The notes below the pieces were generated by a model, which saw nothing but the letters and a program-made list of their open reading frames with translations, was not told the origin of the DNA and searched no databases. A DNA stretch of 64,000 nt from Candidatus Latescibacterota bacterium. Lineage in GTDB: Bacteria > JAAXHH01. Location: contig JAJEHX010000053.1 in assembly GCA_022823465.1 (NCBI GenBank), positions 62,001 through 126,000 of the forward strand. The letters are read 5' to 3'. Shown piece by piece: positions 8,249 to 16,309 of the stretch. Both the position numbers and the translations under genes were made by a program. The stretch's first letter is position 1, and each line of letters begins with the position of its first letter.

Positions 8249-8604
8249 TGCGCACGCAAGACTATACCCCAGGCCGGGGCGACGTGGTTTGGATCTACTC
8301 CAGGGCAAGGAGTGGATCATACCTGCCTTCGGGGCGGCCCGCCGTCGTCGTATCGCCCGAGTCGTACAATCGCAGGGTCGGACTGGCGCTGTTCTGCCCG
8401 GTTACCGACGAAGAGAAGGGATATCCCTTCGAAGTGGTGATTCCCAGCGGGTTACGGGTCGCCGGGATCATCCTGGCCGATCAGCTTGAAAGCATGGCAT
8501 GGCGATCTGGCGCGGTGGAACGGATCTGCACATTGCCCGGGAAGACTGTGGACGACATGCTGCGAAAGGCCGCGGCGCTGCTGGATGGGGAAGACCGGCC
8601 TTGA
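8248..8604 (+). CDS. mazF: MazF-like mRNA interferase toxin (PemK/MazF family)
   Basis: This 118-residue protein matches MazF: PGRGDVVWI near residue 9, GRPAVVVSPESYN, then FCPVTDEEKGYPFEVVIP, and the helix DQLESMAWRSGAVERI. MazF enzymes cleave single-stranded RNA at short recognition sites and arrest translation. ATG 8248 overlaps the mazE stop, with GGGGGAG about eight bases upstream. The residues matching the conserved Arg and Thr/Ser active-site region (near RPAVVVSP) appear intact, so the toxin is probably functional. Confidence 0.92.
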   Translation: MRTQDYTPGRGDVVWIYSRARSGSYLPSGRPAVVVSPESYNRRVGLALFCPVTDEEKGYPFEVVIPSGLRVAGIILADQLESMAWRSGAVERICTLPGKTVDDMLRKAAALLDGEDRP

Positions 8605-8657
8605 CGGCTGGGCGTTAAACAGGCAATACTGTTCAGGAAGAACCTGGGGAGAATACA

Positions 8658-9035
8658 ATGAAGATGCTGAACGCTATCAGGGGTAACGCCTCGGAGATCG
8701 AAGTCAACGCGATCAGGGAGGAGTTCTCCAAGATCCTGATCGAGGACGAAAAACTGGTCAGGGTCTTCAAGCTGGTGAGAGGCTTGTTCGCCTTTACGGA
8801 CAAGCGGTTGATCGTGGTGGATAAACAGGGGATATCCGGCCGCAAGACCAAATACACCTCCATCCCGTACAAGTGGATCACTCACTTCTCCTTCGAGACC
8901 GCGGGGAAGGTCGATCTCGACTCCGAGATGAAGATCTGGATATCCGGCCATACTTTCCCGGTAAAGAAGGATTTCAAGCGGGGAATCGACGTCGTCGATG
9001 TTCAGAGAACCCTGGCGGGATTCGTCCTTGGTTAG
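8658..9035 (+). CDS. Bacterial PH-domain protein
   Basis: This 125-residue protein is mostly a bacterial PH domain (Pfam bPH_1, YvbH-like): GLFAFTDKRLIVVDKQGISGRKTKY followed by IPYKWITHFSFETAG and the strand pair KIWISG/TFPVKKDF. Such proteins are conserved but their role is largely uncharacterised. GGGGAG lies about nine bases before the ATG. No signal peptide or membrane helix is seen. It stands alone between mazEF and a dehydrogenase gene. Confidence 0.85.
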   Translation: MKMLNAIRGNASEIEVNAIREEFSKILIEDEKLVRVFKLVRGLFAFTDKRLIVVDKQGISGRKTKYTSIPYKWITHFSFETAGKVDLDSEMKIWISGHTFPVKKDFKRGIDVVDVQRTLAGFVLG

Positions 9036-9059
9036 TCCCTGGAAAGTCAACGATTCCCT

Positions 9060-10052
9060 ATGCCCGTTTCATCCATGAAACAAGTCGTCAAGCCCGAAGG
9101 CCGGCACCGGATCGAGATCGAGGAGGTGCCGATACCCGAACCGGGTACCGGAGAAATCCGGATCAAGGCGATGTGCAGCCTCATCAGCCGCGGTTCGGAA
9201 CTGGGCGGCCGGTACAGGCGTGAACATGCGGTGAGCCCGGATGTAATGGGCTACTCCATGGCGGGCATGGTGGATGCGCTCGGCGATGGCATCGATCACC
9301 TGGAAGTCGGCGACCGGGTCGTCGCCCTGGCGCCCCACGCCCAGTACGTGGTCCGGCCGGCCCGGCTCGTTTTTCCGTGGGACCAGACCGTCGTCATGCC
9401 CATGCCGGCGGACCTTTCCTTCGACAGCGCACCTTACTACCCGCTGACCGCGGGCGCGGTGACCTGGGTGGAAGTGGAGGACATCAGGCCCCAGGACACG
9501 GTCGTCGTGCTTGGCCAGGGTCTCGTGGGCAACCTGATCCTGCAGGTCATCAAGGCGAATGGGGTTGGCAGGGTGGTAGCGGTGGACGCGCTGGAAAACC
9601 GGTGCGAACTCGCGGCCGAATTCGGCGCAGACTCGGTGATCAACGCCCGCGAGGAAGATCCCGTCCGGGCCGTAAGGCGCCTGACCAACGGCCTCGGCGC
9701 CGACGTCGTGGTCTACGCCGTGGGCGGTCCGGCCGGTCCGGCGGCCTTCGAGCAGGGGCTCGACATGCTTGCTCTTGGCGGGTTGATCCACCTGATCGGG
9801 CTGTACGAGGACCAGCCGCTTTCGCTGTCTTCAGAGAAGATACAGGGCCGCAGACTGCTGGGAGGGTACTTCCGCACGCGAGCGGGCGCGCGCCAATCCC
9901 GACGGGCCATGGAACTCCTGGCCTCGGGCGCGATCCGCACCGGGCGTATGACTACCCACCGCTTTCCCTGGCACAAGGCAGCCGACGCCTTCGCGCTGCT
10001 TCACCAGCGGCCGGGCGATGCGCTGGGGGTCCTGCTCGACTGGCGGGACTGA
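9060..10052 (+). CDS. Medium-chain (zinc-type) alcohol dehydrogenase superfamily protein
   Basis: This 330-residue MDR oxidoreductase has an N-terminal GroES-like domain (GTGEIRIKAMCSLISRGSE; VGDRVVALAPHAQYV) and a Rossmann domain (VVVLGQGLVGNLILQVIKANG). The structural-zinc cysteine lobe is absent, as in the BchC/'zinc-binding dehydrogenase' branch with a short catalytic domain. Substrate is unknown. The 3' end faces the convergent DHDPS-family gene three bases away. ATG 9060 has no good Shine-Dalgarno, and ATG 9075 is an alternative. Confidence 0.85.
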   Translation: MPVSSMKQVVKPEGRHRIEIEEVPIPEPGTGEIRIKAMCSLISRGSELGGRYRREHAVSPDVMGYSMAGMVDALGDGIDHLEVGDRVVALAPHAQYVVRPARLVFPWDQTVVMPMPADLSFDSAPYYPLTAGAVTWVEVEDIRPQDTVVVLGQGLVGNLILQVIKANGVGRVVAVDALENRCELAAEFGADSVINAREEDPVRAVRRLTNGLGADVVVYAVGGPAGPAAFEQGLDMLALGGLIHLIGLYEDQPLSLSSEKIQGRRLLGGYFRTRAGARQSRRAMELLASGAIRTGRMTTHRFPWHKAADAFALLHQRPGDALGVLLDWRD

Positions 10053-10055
10053 GCG

Positions 10056-10949
10056 TTACGCCAACCCGAGTCTCGTCAACAGGTCGTTCAGGTCCGCCAG
10101 GGTTTCGTCGTCCAGGGGGACGAAGGGCTGGCGCGCCCGGGCGGTCTTGATGGCGCCGCGCCGCCGGTAGACGTTCTTGCGAATGGATAGCCCGATGCCG
10201 GGCTGGCCCTCGAAGCGGATCAGCGGGCAATACCGGTAAAAGGTCTCGGTGGCGCCGTCGACGTCGCCGGACATGTACTTCGTGTGGATGTCCTTCAGGA
10301 TATCGGGGTAGGCGAAGCCGGTCATGGTGCCCATGCACCCGTGGCGCAGTTCCTCCAAGAGCATGACGCCGCCCAGGCCGCCGAAGATTTCCACGTCAGG
10401 GTTCGCCGCGAGCACCTGGCTGGCCTTCCGCGGCGACGGTTCTTCTTCCAGCTTGAGAAAGCGGCACCGCGGGGATCGGTCGGCGATGGCCGCAATGAAA
10501 TCGATGCTCATCAGGACGCCGCTGCTTGTGGGATGGTCCTGGATCACGAGGGGGATCGATACGGCATCGGCCACCTTGAGGTAATGGGCGAGCAGCGCCT
10601 CGTCCGTGCCCTTGGCCAGCTTCGGCGGCGCCACCATGAGCGAAGAGGCGCCCAGCTCCTCCGCCCGCTTGCTCAACGCGACGCACCCGTCCGTCCCGGT
10701 ATGACTGGTTCCGGCGCAGACGGGGATGCGGCCATCCGCCGCTTCGACCACACCGGCAATGACCTGGTCCCGTTCGGCTTCGACCAGCTTGCTGGTTTCG
10801 CCCATGACGCCCAGCACGGTGATCCCGTCGATCCCAAGATCGATGAGGAAGTTGGTCAGGGTCGACAGGCTGCCCGTGTCCAGGCTGCCGTCCTCTTCAA
10901 AGGGCGTCGGCGCGATGGTGTATACGCCCTTAGGGTCCTGGTCTGCCAT
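10056..10949 (-). CDS. Dihydrodipicolinate synthase/N-acetylneuraminate lyase family aldolase
   Basis: This 297-residue class I aldolase of the DapA/NanA superfamily shows GVYTIAPTPFEEDGSLD at the N-terminus, GVMGETSKLVEAER (substrate-carboxylate loop) and the Schiff-base lysine in FLKLEEEP. The family cleaves or forms C-C bonds with pyruvate or related oxo acids. Specificity is not deducible, and a housekeeping DapA is less likely given the catabolic neighbourhood. Start 10949 is preferred over 10979 because AAGGA lies about seven bases upstream. It is followed upstream on the same strand by an amidohydrolase gene. Confidence 0.87.
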   Translation of the reverse strand: MADQDPKGVYTIAPTPFEEDGSLDTGSLSTLTNFLIDLGIDGITVLGVMGETSKLVEAERDQVIAGVVEAADGRIPVCAGTSHTGTDGCVALSKRAEELGASSLMVAPPKLAKGTDEALLAHYLKVADAVSIPLVIQDHPTSSGVLMSIDFIAAIADRSPRCRFLKLEEEPSPRKASQVLAANPDVEIFGGLGGVMLLEELRHGCMGTMTGFAYPDILKDIHTKYMSGDVDGATETFYRYCPLIRFEGQPGIGLSIRKNVYRRRGAIKTARARQPFVPLDDETLADLNDLLTRLGLA

Positions 10950-11017
10950 ACTTGTTCCTTTCGGAAATTGAATGCTCAAAACTCGAGGTGCTGAAGTTAG
11001 TCGCTGCTAACTGGTTT

Positions 11018-11076
11018 CTCGAAGGGCTTCTCTTGGACGGCGTCTCTCGAACGGCTTCTTTTGAACGGCTTCTTTG
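11018..11076. repeat. Degenerate ~16-bp tandem array after amidohydrolase gene
   Basis: Variants of GAACGGCTTCTTTT (11020, 11048 and 11063, plus partial copies between) are strung between the DHDPS-family start and the amidohydrolase stop. No gene lies here. Confidence 0.65.
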
Positions 11077-11077
11077 A

Positions 11078-12454
11078 TCAAAGGGGTTTCAGCCAGCGGC
11101 CGTGTCCCGGCTTGCCCGTGATCTTGCCGTCCTCGTATACCGTCTCCCCGCGCACCATGGTACGCTGGACACGGCCCTTCATGGGCATGCCGTGCACGAT
11201 GCGCATGACGTCCCTGGCCTTGGTGAAGCACGCGTTCCGGTCGAAGGTCCACCGCGCGTCCATGTCCACGAAGGTAAGGTCGGCGTCGTTTCCGATGGCG
11301 ATGCGGCCCTTGCCGGGGAGCCGGAACACCTCGGCCTGGCGCGTCGACATCAGCCGGACGAGGTCGGTGATGGTCAGGCGGCCGTCGTTGACCGCGGTCA
11401 GCATCAGGGGGACCATGGATTCGAGTCCAGGCAGGCCGGGCGGAATGGCAAATATGTCCTCGCCTTCTTTTTCCTCGGGCCGGAAGGGAGAATGGTCGCT
11501 GCCGACGAAGTCCAGTGTGCCGTCGTGCAGGTAGGGCCAGAGCGCCTCGACCTCTTCGGCGGGCCGCAGGGCGGGATTGCACTTGGCGAAGCCGCGGTGT
11601 ACCGAAAGCACCTGGTCGGTCAGGAAGAGATACTGGGGGCAGGTCTCGGCGATGACGTCGAGCCCCCGCTCTTTGGCTTCCTTCACGAGTTGCGCGGCCC
11701 GCGGGCTCGAAAGGTGCACCACTTCCACGGGTCCGCCGGCCTCGGCGGCCAGGCTCATCATGATGGCGACCGACGTGTCCTCTACGATGGCCGGCCGGCT
11801 TTCGGCGTGGGCCAGTCCGTCGTTGCGCCCCTGTGCGGACAGCCGTTCGATGAGCGTCTCGATCATGGGCCAGTTCTCGCAGTGGAAGCTGTGGCGCAGG
11901 CCCGTGGCGGCCGTGGCGGCCATGACGTCCCGCAGCAGCGAGTAGTCCAGGCACCAGAGGCCGAAGAACTCGCCCTCGCGGTGGGTCGGCGGCGCGGTCA
12001 GGAAGGTCTTGAAGGCCACGGCGCCCGCCTCGGCCACCTCGGCGATGAGGTCGACGTTCTGGTGTCCGGCCGCGCCGTAGAGGCCGAAGTCGATCAGCGA
12101 CTGCGCTCCGATGGCCTCGCCCCGCCTGCGAAGTCCCTCCGCCGAGCTGGCGGCAACCGGCGAGATGGGCATTTCCAGCAGCGTTGTGATGCCGCCCGCG
12201 GCCGCGGCGCTCGTGCCTGAGACGGGGTCTTCGCGCTCCTCGTGGCCGGGGGACCGGAGATGGACGTGGGGGTCGATCAGGCCCGGCAGGACGTGGAGGC
12301 CTTCCGCGGAGCACTGCGAGGCGCTCTCGGGCCGGGCATCGGGCTCGAGCACGCCGGCGATGCGTCCGTCTCGCACGGCGATCGTGGCCGCGATGACGCC
12401 GTCCTGGCTGACGACCAGGCCGTCGGTAATGATGAGGTCGAAGGTGGAAGCCAT
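11078..12454 (-). CDS. Cyclic amidohydrolase, dihydroorotase/allantoinase type
   Basis: This 458-residue TIM-barrel amidohydrolase has the metal-binding DPHVHLR near residue 60, the carboxylated-lysine strand AFKTFLTAPP, the HCEN and VVHLSS histidines, AETCPQYL, and the catalytic GSDHSPF. These are shared by dihydroorotase, allantoinase and hydantoinase. The C-terminal DADLTFVDMDARWTFD region favours allantoinase or dihydroorotase-like enzymes over dihydropyrimidinase. The adjacent aldolase and lactonase-like genes suggest catabolism, but pyrimidine or purine substrates are not proven. Start 12454 is the first ATG, giving MASTFDLIITDG, a normal family beginning. Confidence 0.87.
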   Translation of the reverse strand: MASTFDLIITDGLVVSQDGVIAATIAVRDGRIAGVLEPDARPESASQCSAEGLHVLPGLIDPHVHLRSPGHEEREDPVSGTSAAAAGGITTLLEMPISPVAASSAEGLRRRGEAIGAQSLIDFGLYGAAGHQNVDLIAEVAEAGAVAFKTFLTAPPTHREGEFFGLWCLDYSLLRDVMAATAATGLRHSFHCENWPMIETLIERLSAQGRNDGLAHAESRPAIVEDTSVAIMMSLAAEAGGPVEVVHLSSPRAAQLVKEAKERGLDVIAETCPQYLFLTDQVLSVHRGFAKCNPALRPAEEVEALWPYLHDGTLDFVGSDHSPFRPEEKEGEDIFAIPPGLPGLESMVPLMLTAVNDGRLTITDLVRLMSTRQAEVFRLPGKGRIAIGNDADLTFVDMDARWTFDRNACFTKARDVMRIVHGMPMKGRVQRTMVRGETVYEDGKITGKPGHGRWLKPL

Positions 12455-12480
12455 AGTACTTCTCCGGTTAAACGCATGTG

Positions 12481-12532
12481 GGACAGAGGCGTTGCCTGCT
12501 CAAATCGGACAGAGGCGATGCCCGCTCGGTAC
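12481..12532. repeat. 26-bp tandem repeat, two copies
   Basis: GGACAGAGGCGTTGCCTGCTC and its two-mismatch copy start at 12481 and 12507, upstream of the amidohydrolase start. The rest of the spacer 12455-12655 shows no gene. Confidence 0.75.
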
Positions 12533-12643
12533 TCAGGATCACGATCACCTACGGTCGTTCTCCAGCACGCTCATTTTCGGTGCGATGACGGCGAGGAAGC
12601 CGAGACGAAGTATCAACTCGGCGCCCGGACCGCTGTCATCCGA

Positions 12644-12678
12644 CCAAGTCCAGGATCACTCGTCCAAGTCCAGGATCA
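12644..12678. repeat. Duplicated 3' end of the lactonase gene, 20-bp period
   Basis: CCAAGTCCAGGATCA occurs exactly at 12644-12658 and 12664-12678. The second copy encodes the final Leu-Asp-Leu-Asp of the lactonase-like protein. The first copy starts at its stop codon (TGA at 12656-12658, minus strand) and runs outward. Confidence 0.8.
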
Positions 12679-13672
12679 TCACCCAGGCCGGTGACGGTCC
12701 GACATCGTATACGTCAAGGGGCGCAAGGACGCCTGTATTTTGGTCGACGCGATAGGCGGCCAGCTTTCCGTTTGCCTGCCCCGCGGCGTAAAGAAACCTT
12801 CCCCGTGGATCCAGGTTGAAGGCCCGCGGCGTCTCTTCTGTAGGCGCCTGGCCGATGGGGTCGAGCAGGCCCGTAACCGGATCGGTCGCGAAACCGGCGA
12901 TGCTGTCGTGCCCCCGGTTGCTGGCGTACACCCACCGTCCCGATGGATGGATATGGATCTGCGAGCAGGTGTTTTCACCGGTGAAGTCCGAAGGCAAAGT
13001 CGATACCGTCTGCAGCGCCTCCAGCGTCCCCCGCTCCGGGTCGAACCGGTAGGCCGTCATGCTGCTTCCCTGTTCATTGTCGGCGTAGAGCACGTTCAGC
13101 GTGGGATGGTGACAGTAATGCCTGGGCCCCGTATCCGGGGGCTGGACCACACGGGGCGGATCGTTCGGAGTCAGCTTACCCGTGCCTTCGTCGAACCTGA
13201 ACTGGCAGATCATGTTCGATTCGGCGACGTGGGGCACGAAGGCGAACCGGTTCGACGCGTCCGTCTGTATGTAGTGTGCGCATCGGGCCGTCTCCCGCCG
13301 GTCCACGGGCGGCGCCTGGACTATGCCGTCCGCTCCGATGGCATGAACACCCGCCACGGGGTGACCGTAGGACGCGGAGAGCAGAAAGCGCCCGGTATTG
13401 TCCAGGGCCATATAGGTCGTGTCCCAATCGAAGGGCGTGGAGCCCAGCAGGGAAATCCCTCCCGTCGTCCGGTCCAGGCTGTAGGTCTGTACCGAGGGCA
13501 CGCCCCGCAGTCCGGCGTAGAGACGCTGATGGGCCGCGTCCACCACGAGGGGCATCACGCCGGCGCCCGCGGCGACGTCCTCCCTGAAGGCGAGCCCTCC
13601 CGTGTCCGGGTCCATTTCGTATATGGCGATTTTACCCTCGCCGGTGATGGACAGGTACATATACGAGGCCAT
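12656..13672 (-). CDS. Lactonase (YbhE/6-phosphogluconolactonase-like) beta-propeller
   Basis: This 338-residue protein is a seven-bladed propeller of the Pgl/YbhE lactonase family. Repeated blades carry GRFLLSASYG, HPSGRWVYASNRGHDSIAGF, FNLDPRGRFLYAAGQ and NGKLAAYRVDQNTG. Family members hydrolyse 6-phosphogluconolactone or related sugar lactones, or act on unidentified metabolites. Start 13672 is chosen because GGAAGGGAG lies seven bases upstream and the protein then begins at blade one. The longer frame to 13783 adds unrelated residues. There is no signal peptide. Confidence 0.87.
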   Translation of the reverse strand: MASYMYLSITGEGKIAIYEMDPDTGGLAFREDVAAGAGVMPLVVDAAHQRLYAGLRGVPSVQTYSLDRTTGGISLLGSTPFDWDTTYMALDNTGRFLLSASYGHPVAGVHAIGADGIVQAPPVDRRETARCAHYIQTDASNRFAFVPHVAESNMICQFRFDEGTGKLTPNDPPRVVQPPDTGPRHYCHHPTLNVLYADNEQGSSMTAYRFDPERGTLEALQTVSTLPSDFTGENTCSQIHIHPSGRWVYASNRGHDSIAGFATDPVTGLLDPIGQAPTEETPRAFNLDPRGRFLYAAGQANGKLAAYRVDQNTGVLAPLDVYDVGPSPAWVMILDLDE

Positions 13673-13772
13673 CGAGCGCTCCCTTCCAGCACGGCCGCAT
13701 CCCGTCGTGTCGCGGCATTCAGAGTACGAAGTTTGATCGGAAAACAGAAAAGACAATGTGCAGGTCGTCCGG

Positions 13773-13864
13773 CGGACCGTCAAGCCTCAATTGCCCGGAT
13801 CAGCGCTTCCTGGCGATGCGGACCGTCAAGCCTCAGTTGCCCGGATCAGCGCTTCCTGGCGATG
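13773..13864. repeat. 46-bp perfect-period tandem duplication at the end of the DUF4382 gene
   Basis: Copies 13773-13818 and 13819-13864 differ at one base. The second includes the last codons and stop of the lipoprotein gene (stop at 13846, minus strand). The first is a non-coding copy beyond the stop. Confidence 0.92.
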
Positions 13865-14718
13865 GCGTCCTGGCGCGTCGTACTGGCGGTGGTCACCACG
13901 ACGTTCTCCGTTGCCCAGGCCTCGGTGTCCTCCGTGGGGGGACCGTACATGGCGTAGGATCCGGCGGGCATGAAGTAGGCCGAGTACTGGCCGTTTTCGT
14001 CGGAATAGACCGTCACCGAATCCGTCCTGCCGGGTTGAAACAGGGTTACGGGGTAGCCGCTCAGCGGCACGTCGTCCCGGAGGACCGACGGCGTGCCGTT
14101 GTCGTGCTTGACGCTCCCGGAAACCTGCCCGGAACTCGCCAGGTCGACCAGGCGGCCTACCGGCGTGAATCTCATCCCGGTAATGTCGTGGACCCGCTGG
14201 GTATCGCCCTCTAACGCGATCGAACGCACCAGGTCGAAATCGATCACGGCGTCCGCCTTCCTGCCGCGCTCGACGACCGCCGGGGTGTTTGTTTCGACGA
14301 TCATCTCCCTGCCCTGCGGATCCGTATACACCTCATTGAACTCAACGCCGTTCAGCAAGGTCACGGTGACTTCGTGGATGTTCAGGCGCGCGGCGTCGTA
14401 TCTGCCCTCGGCCAGGGAGAACACTTCCAGGACCCGCGTGCTGCTTCCCCCCAGTTCGAGCAGATCGACGGTATGGCGTAACGTGCCGGGCGTTCCGTAC
14501 TCGCTGTTCGCGGTGGACCGAACGGACACGCCCGACATGGCCACTACGACCGATCGGACGTGGCGCCGGACCGGTGTCTGAGCCGCCAGGCGCAACTGCA
14601 GGTCACTGATGACGTTCGAAGTCGATTTATCGCAACCGGAAGTAGCGATCATCGCGATCACCAGGAACGCGATCATCGGGAAAAGGACCAGAAGATAATG
14701 ATGGATTCGTTTATTCAT
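13846..14718 (-). CDS. DUF4382-type lipoprotein
   Basis: This 290-residue protein has a lipoprotein signal: hydrophobic stretch YLLVLFPMIAFLVIAMIA then lipobox ATSGC. The mature part fits DUF4382 (VRSVVVAMSGVSVR, VDLLEL, GRYDAARLNIHEVTVTLLNG) followed by a carboxypeptidase-regulatory-like beta-sandwich (PLSGYPVTLFQPG, DENGQYSAYFMPAGSYAMYG). It should be a surface- or periplasm-anchored protein of unknown function. A 46-bp tandem copy of its 3' end lies beyond the stop. The region upstream (14719-15034) holds a promoter and a 27-bp repeat but no gene. Confidence 0.8.
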   Translation of the reverse strand: MNKRIHHYLLVLFPMIAFLVIAMIATSGCDKSTSNVISDLQLRLAAQTPVRRHVRSVVVAMSGVSVRSTANSEYGTPGTLRHTVDLLELGGSSTRVLEVFSLAEGRYDAARLNIHEVTVTLLNGVEFNEVYTDPQGREMIVETNTPAVVERGRKADAVIDFDLVRSIALEGDTQRVHDITGMRFTPVGRLVDLASSGQVSGSVKHDNGTPSVLRDDVPLSGYPVTLFQPGRTDSVTVYSDENGQYSAYFMPAGSYAMYGPPTEDTEAWATENVVVTTASTTRQDAIARKR

Positions 14719-14823
14719 GGTCCGGAACGGCCCTGAAATCCTGCGCGGGCTGCTGATTCAAACCTGTTCTGTTAACGGTTCTGCAAACGGATCCGCCTGG
14801 AAGATACAGTTTCTAGACGTCTA

Positions 14824-14850
14824 TGTAAACTTATTCCTTTTAAGCAGTTA
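14824..14850. repeat. 27-bp direct repeat, left copy, flanking the ABC cassette
   Basis: TGTAAACTTATTCC followed by TTTTAAGCAGTTA recurs at 17744-17770 with one mismatch, 2,920 bp away. The sequences after both copies also share scattered similarity, including TTTCATTTT about 130 bp later. The two copies bracket the DUF3299-ATPase-permease cassette. Confidence 0.85.
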
Positions 14851-14970
14851 ACACGATTTTCCGGAGCTTCGGCCACCGTATCTCCGATCGCGGGCGGGTA
14901 AGGCGCCTGATAAGCCACAGAATCCTTTAAGCGTCTGTCGTATCAAATAACTTCGGGCTTTCATTTTGTA

Positions 14971-14999
14971 TTGCCAAAGCGTTCGCTTTTACCTATAAC
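14971..14999 (+). promoter_or_regulatory. Sigma-70-type promoter for the ABC cassette
   Basis: TTGCCA (14971-14976), a 17-bp spacer and TATAAC (14994-14999) sit about 35 bp before the DUF3299 gene, which starts at 15035 with GGAG in its leader. Confidence 0.6.
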
Positions 15000-15034
15000 T
15001 ATCGGACTGAGAACTTCACAACCGGAGTTTTTCG

Positions 15035-15526
15035 ATGGTCGACGCCAGCCGCATATTTCTCTTCACAACCGCCGCTATGCTGCTGCTGGTTACCCTTAGC
15101 GTTGCGGGCGACCCCCCGGAGTCTCCGGCCGACGTACCGCCTGCCGCATCGGCCGACGAACCCATCAAGGTGGGCTGGCACCTCCTGGCCAGCCTCAACT
15201 ACCGCACCGGCGAGCTGAGCGAGGAGTTGGCGGCTCTCGAGGGCAAACTCGTCAAGGTCCCCGGATATACGGTTACGCTTGAAGACTGGGCCTCCTCGGC
15301 GAAGGAATTCCTCCTCGTTCCTTATGTCGGCGCCTGCATCCACACACCGCCTCCCCCACCTAACCAACTCGTCTACATCAAGATGGAAAAGGGCAAGTGG
15401 GCATTTTTGAACGGGTGGAATCCGACGTGGGTCGAGGGCGTACTCAAGATCGAGATGACCAAGAGCGCGTACGGCTACGTCGGCTTCACCATCACTGGCA
15501 AGCGGGTCTATCCGTACGAGCACTGA
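15035..15526 (+). CDS. DUF3299 periplasmic protein
   Basis: This 163-residue secreted protein has a signal peptide (FLFTTAAMLLLVTLSVAG, cleavage near residue 25). Its DUF3299 domain has the typical EGKLVKVPGYTVTLE and FLLVPYVGACIHTPPPPPNQLVYIK blocks. DUF3299 genes commonly accompany an ABC ATPase and an FtsX-type permease, as here. I recall a similar arrangement in Vibrio zinc-regulated (Zrg) loci, so a metal-linked envelope function is plausible. The binding protein of those loci is not seen here. GGAG eight bases upstream supports the start. Confidence 0.85.
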   Translation: MVDASRIFLFTTAAMLLLVTLSVAGDPPESPADVPPAASADEPIKVGWHLLASLNYRTGELSEELAALEGKLVKVPGYTVTLEDWASSAKEFLLVPYVGACIHTPPPPPNQLVYIKMEKGKWAFLNGWNPTWVEGVLKIEMTKSAYGYVGFTITGKRVYPYEH

Positions 15527-15625
15527 TCCGCGATGCGGACACCTGCATGAATTGAGCGCGCGCACTCGCTGAGACGAGAACCCGCGGTTTTTTGTGGAGC
15601 TACGCTTCGCAGGGACAAACCATAG

Positions 15626-16309
15626 ATGGGTTTCACAGTAGACGTCCGGCACCTGCGCTTCCGCTACGGAGGCGGCCCCTGGGTGCTGGACATCCCCGAG
15701 CTGACCCTCGAGCGGGGGACGCGCGCGTTCCTGTTCGGCCCCAGCGGCAGCGGCAAGACGACGCTGCTCGGCGTGCTGACGGGGGTCCTGAAAGCGAACG
15801 CGGGCGAGGTCAGGGTGCTGGGCGAGGACCTTGCCTCGCGCTCGGGCGCACAGCGGGACGCCTTCCGGGCGGAGCACATCGGCTATGTGTTCCAGATGTT
15901 CAACCTCATCCCCTACCTGTCGGTGCTCGACAATATCACCCTTCCTGTGCGCATGCACGCGGGGCGCCGGGCCCGGCTGGACGGCAAGGGCGTAAAAGAG
16001 ACTGCCGCGCAGCTTGCCGACCACCTCCAGATCGGAGATCTGCTGAAGAAGCAGGTGACCGAACTCTCGGTGGGCCAGCAACAGCGGGTGGCGGCCTGCC
16101 GGGCGCTCATCGGGGCCCCGGAGCTCATCGTCGCCGATGAACCGACCTCCTCCCTGGACTTCGACCGCCGAGAAGCCTTCCTCGAGCTGCTTTTCCAGGA
16201 ATGCGAACGTGCCGGCGCAACGCTGGTGTTCGTGAGCCACGACCGCACCCTGGAAGGCCTGTTCTCCCGCACCATCTCGCTCCCCGACATCAACAAGGCG
16301 TTGCACTGA
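15626..16309 (+). CDS. ABC transporter ATP-binding protein, LolD/MacB type
   Basis: This 227-residue ATPase carries Walker A GPSGSGKTTL (about residues 38-47), the Q-loop FQMFNLIPYLSVLDNI, signature LSVGQQQRVAACRALIGAP, Walker B ELIVADEPTSSLD and the H-loop SHD. These place it in the LolD/MacB/FtsE group that partners FtsX-fold permeases in mechanotransmission-type transport and not substrate import. Its TGA overlaps the ATG of the permease gene (TGATG), so the two are translationally coupled. Confidence 0.92.
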   Translation: MGFTVDVRHLRFRYGGGPWVLDIPELTLERGTRAFLFGPSGSGKTTLLGVLTGVLKANAGEVRVLGEDLASRSGAQRDAFRAEHIGYVFQMFNLIPYLSVLDNITLPVRMHAGRRARLDGKGVKETAAQLADHLQIGDLLKKQVTELSVGQQQRVAACRALIGAPELIVADEPTSSLDFDRREAFLELLFQECERAGATLVFVSHDRTLEGLFSRTISLPDINKALH

